NCBI GenBank assembly: GCA_034933685.1
Contig: JAYFNB010000024.1
Location: 29,208-93,207, forward strand
Direction of reading: 5' to 3'
Source of the DNA: UBA8514 sp034933685
GTDB lineage: Bacteria; Bacillota; Clostridia; Lachnospirales; Anaerotignaceae
DNA length: 64,000 nt
Shown here: piece by piece, positions 62,246-64,000 of the stretch
How the letters are laid out: the number at the start of each line of letters is the position of its first letter
Position numbering within the stretch: position 1 is the stretch's first letter
The notes under the pieces: generated by a model
What the model was told of the DNA's origin: nothing
Databases searched by the model: none
Seen by the model: only the letters and a program-made list of their open reading frames with translations
Translations under genes and position numbers: made by a program

Positions 62246-62783
62246 AGTTAAAATAACTTCTACAACTATGTTGATTATTGCTTCTCTGTCAATGGCAGTA
62301 CTGCAAAACTCAAAAAAATATGCGACTTCCATGGATATTTGTTCTGAGTCCGAGTTCGTAAAAATCCATAGAGATAATCCCTCACCCTCACAGGTACGCA
62401 ACACTGTTGGGAAAGAAATACCTCGTATTAAAAATAGAATTGCGAATTCGGAACAACCATCTCTCGAATTACCATCCACACAGCTGGCAGAAAACGAAGA
62501 ATCAAACGTACCTCCGACAGCTACCACACAAACTGCTACCAATTGGACTAGACCAACACCCACCGAGCTAACCAATCCTAAAATGGGCGACACACGAGTT
62601 ATTGAAGGTCAAAAACAAGTTTACTTCTTAGGATTCGGTTGGATAGACGACGATGACGAGCTAAACGAGAGCATCTACTGCGAAGATATGTATGAGAATG
62701 GCAATGAAATTGGAAGTATGGGTGGTGCAATCATCGGTGAGAGTGACGGTGACATAAATAAAATAGTGGGAGTAATGGACTGA
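62229..62783 (+). CDS. Secreted or membrane-anchored hypothetical, DUF6550-like
   Basis: 184 residues. A basic start plus hydrophobic stretch (KVKITSTTMLIIASLSMAVL) makes a signal peptide or anchor. A Ser/Thr/Pro-rich linker (PPTATTQTATNWTRPTP) leads to a compact end QVYFLGFGWIDDDDELN...YCEDMYENGNEIGSMGG, the ending I associate with DUF6550 proteins of conjugative or integrative elements in gut Firmicutes. ATG at 62229 is preferred over 62226 for its distance to AAGGAGAG. Confidence 0.6.
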   Translation: MKKKTKVKITSTTMLIIASLSMAVLQNSKKYATSMDICSESEFVKIHRDNPSPSQVRNTVGKEIPRIKNRIANSEQPSLELPSTQLAENEESNVPPTATTQTATNWTRPTPTELTNPKMGDTRVIEGQKQVYFLGFGWIDDDDELNESIYCEDMYENGNEIGSMGGAIIGESDGDINKIVGVMD

Positions 62784-62794
62784 TGTTAAGCAAA

Positions 62795-62823
62795 TATGGG
62801 TGCCTTGAAACATGGCACCCATA
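62795..62823. terminator. Bidirectional terminator
   Basis: TATGGGTGCC, 9-nt loop, GGCACCCATA between convergent genes. Confidence 0.8.
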
Positions 62824-62826
62824 CAA

Positions 62827-63939
62827 TCAAAACTTTTTCATTATCTCCTTAAATTCAAAATCAGACAGTTCCCCTCGCATATTTTGTTCCATATAAGAAA
62901 TCGCTTGTGCCACTTGCTTGTTCCATTCATCAACGGAAAGCTTGCCACGATTTTTTCTAGTTTTCAATCGATTATAAACCTTTTCGTACTCCTGCTGTGC
63001 AGGGGTACGCTTTTCTTTTTTCTGTGTTTCTTTAATGTGAGCGCCAATATCCCGACAAGTTTTTGTATCACCTTCTTTCTTCTGGTTGGGTGCAACATTT
63101 GCACAATAACAAGTGTTATGCCCGGAAAGCAACAAAAAGTATTTGCCGCAGTTATGACATTGGCGGGGACAATGACCGTTCATTAACCCTCGAAAGAAAT
63201 CTAAGTGCAAAAATCCGCCCATGCTTTTAAAAACAATGCGTTCAGCAATTAAATATTGTTTTTTGTTGTCAGGGTTGCGCATAGGAGCATATTCTATGCC
63301 TACTTCTCTTGCTTGAGCAAAATCAAAGCTTGGCAAAGGTGGCAATGTTATACGGATTTCATTTAAAAGCTTTGTATTTGCGAAGAAGCTGTAAACTCCA
63401 ACAGCGTAATGCTCCTCGTTACGTTTTTTTAGTTTTTCAAAATAGAGCTCAAGCATTGCCGAAATATATTGTTTAAAGGCTATGGTTTCATCAATAATAG
63501 AAATCAGCTTAAAAATCAAGTGATTTAAAACCTGACCCTGATGGCTCTCTCTATTTGTTAATACCAGAAATTCATTTGGCTGACAATTAAAAATATCAAT
63601 AAGCATTGAGTGACCGAAGTCATTATCAATTAAATAATGAAATGGTGGTAAAGCAAGCACCAAGTCTAAAACCTTGTTTAACTTGTTCTGTATTTCAGTA
63701 ACATTTGCAAGGTCTTTATTTATGTTTGGATTAAATAATGTTTGGGTAGCCAAAGCAAGTTCATTGCGACTGTTATTTATCTGGGTTAAATACTCATCGC
63801 TTAAATTTAAAATATCGTTTGTGCACTGCCCCAAAGGAATTTTAATCTTATCTATTAATATTTGGTTTTGCCAAAACATCAAGGTGAATTCTTGGATGGT
63901 ATTTATTTTTTCGTTTGTTCTCTTTGTTCCCTCAATCAT
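62827..63939 (-). CDS. Zinc-finger hypothetical protein, DUF6076-like
   Basis: 370 residues. A long helical N-terminal part (about 1-230) without known motif; then CHNCGKYFLLLSGHNTCYCANV, a zinc-binding set of cysteines, followed by KTCRDIGAHIKETQKKEKRTPAQQEYEKVYNRLKTR, a basic helix similar in style to nucleic-acid-binding tails. The combination fits DUF6076, seen on mobile elements of Firmicutes, unknown function. AAGGAAG precedes ATG. It is oriented against the neighbouring pair. Confidence 0.65.
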   Translation of the reverse strand: MIEGTKRTNEKINTIQEFTLMFWQNQILIDKIKIPLGQCTNDILNLSDEYLTQINNSRNELALATQTLFNPNINKDLANVTEIQNKLNKVLDLVLALPPFHYLIDNDFGHSMLIDIFNCQPNEFLVLTNRESHQGQVLNHLIFKLISIIDETIAFKQYISAMLELYFEKLKKRNEEHYAVGVYSFFANTKLLNEIRITLPPLPSFDFAQAREVGIEYAPMRNPDNKKQYLIAERIVFKSMGGFLHLDFFRGLMNGHCPRQCHNCGKYFLLLSGHNTCYCANVAPNQKKEGDTKTCRDIGAHIKETQKKEKRTPAQQEYEKVYNRLKTRKNRGKLSVDEWNKQVAQAISYMEQNMRGELSDFEFKEIMKKF

Positions 63940-63975
63940 ATATTTCGCTTCCTTTGTATCAGATGAATTTTTCAG

Positions 63976-63998
63976 TTGTACCTGACCTTATGGTACAA
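63976..63998. repeat. Inverted repeat upstream of the DUF6076-like gene
   Basis: TTGTACC, 9-nt spacer, GGTACAA, about 37 bases upstream of the gene start. Could be an operator or the end of an off-window terminator. Confidence 0.4.
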
Positions 63999-64000
63999 GC

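Noticed and set aside
62147..62593. 148-codon antisense frame across the DUF6809-like and DUF6550-like genes
   Set aside because: No ribosome site, overlaps two better supported genes.

Overview
The window looks like a chromosomal segment of a low-GC, endospore-forming, chemotactic member of the Clostridia (Lachnospirales/Eubacteriales-like). The signs are an A/T-rich composition with strong AGGAGG-type ribosome sites, the sporulation genes spoIIAA-spoIIAB-sigF, sigG and spoIVA, and CheW and methyl-accepting chemotaxis proteins. The species cannot be fixed from sequence alone. No rRNA, CRISPR array, insertion sequence or intact prophage is visible.

Core part (1-51200). The left edge cuts a Card1/DUF1887-like nuclease. 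Then come ychF (minus), a methyltransferase, a CPBP protease, a BceRS-BceAB-type two-component/ABC module (4254-8941), a YdcZ transporter, a zinc-ribbon protein, a MutS2 paralogue without Smr domain, an arsR-permease-thioredoxin operon ending in a deleted arsenate reductase pseudogene, putP, uraA, a CheW protein with an inserted zinc-sensing CZB domain, a UDP-GlcNAc 2-epimerase, tspO, a MATE exporter interrupted by an amber codon, a 1456-residue c-di-GMP enzyme, a DAACS symporter, a chemoreceptor, spoIVA, a decayed esterase, a secreted GH10-like protein, PadR with the iron exporter FetAB, a MoxR/VWA pair, sigG, a MaoC/isochorismatase pair, the spoIIA operon, a long ZapA, a U32 peptidase, an FtsW/RodA plus short PBP pair, PrsW and a Nudix hydrolase.

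Accessory part (51250-64000). A good promoter reads into two 153-bp tandem units, each with the first 47-48 nt of a tRNA-Thr(CGT) joined to the same roughly 105-bp sequence exactly where the T arm should begin. One intact tRNA-Thr(CGT) follows. Directly behind lie a type I Thoeris system (SIR2-SLOG ThsA and TIR ThsB) and a type I restriction-modification operon (hsdM, hsdS, a DUF3644/HEPN-like gene, hsdR) bracketed by related direct repeats. A fragment of an HD-type nucleotide hydrolase and three genes of families I associate with mobile elements (DUF6809-, DUF6550- and DUF6076-like) follow. This reads as a tRNA-anchored defence island whose right end lies outside the window.

How it fits together: the left 51 kb is mostly housekeeping, sporulation, signalling and transport in short operons separated by clear hairpin terminators. 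The right 12 kb is horizontally acquired defence cargo. The most unusual signal is the pair of T-arm-less tRNA-Thr units: two diverged tRNA 5' halves share one nearly identical downstream sequence joined at the same structural position.
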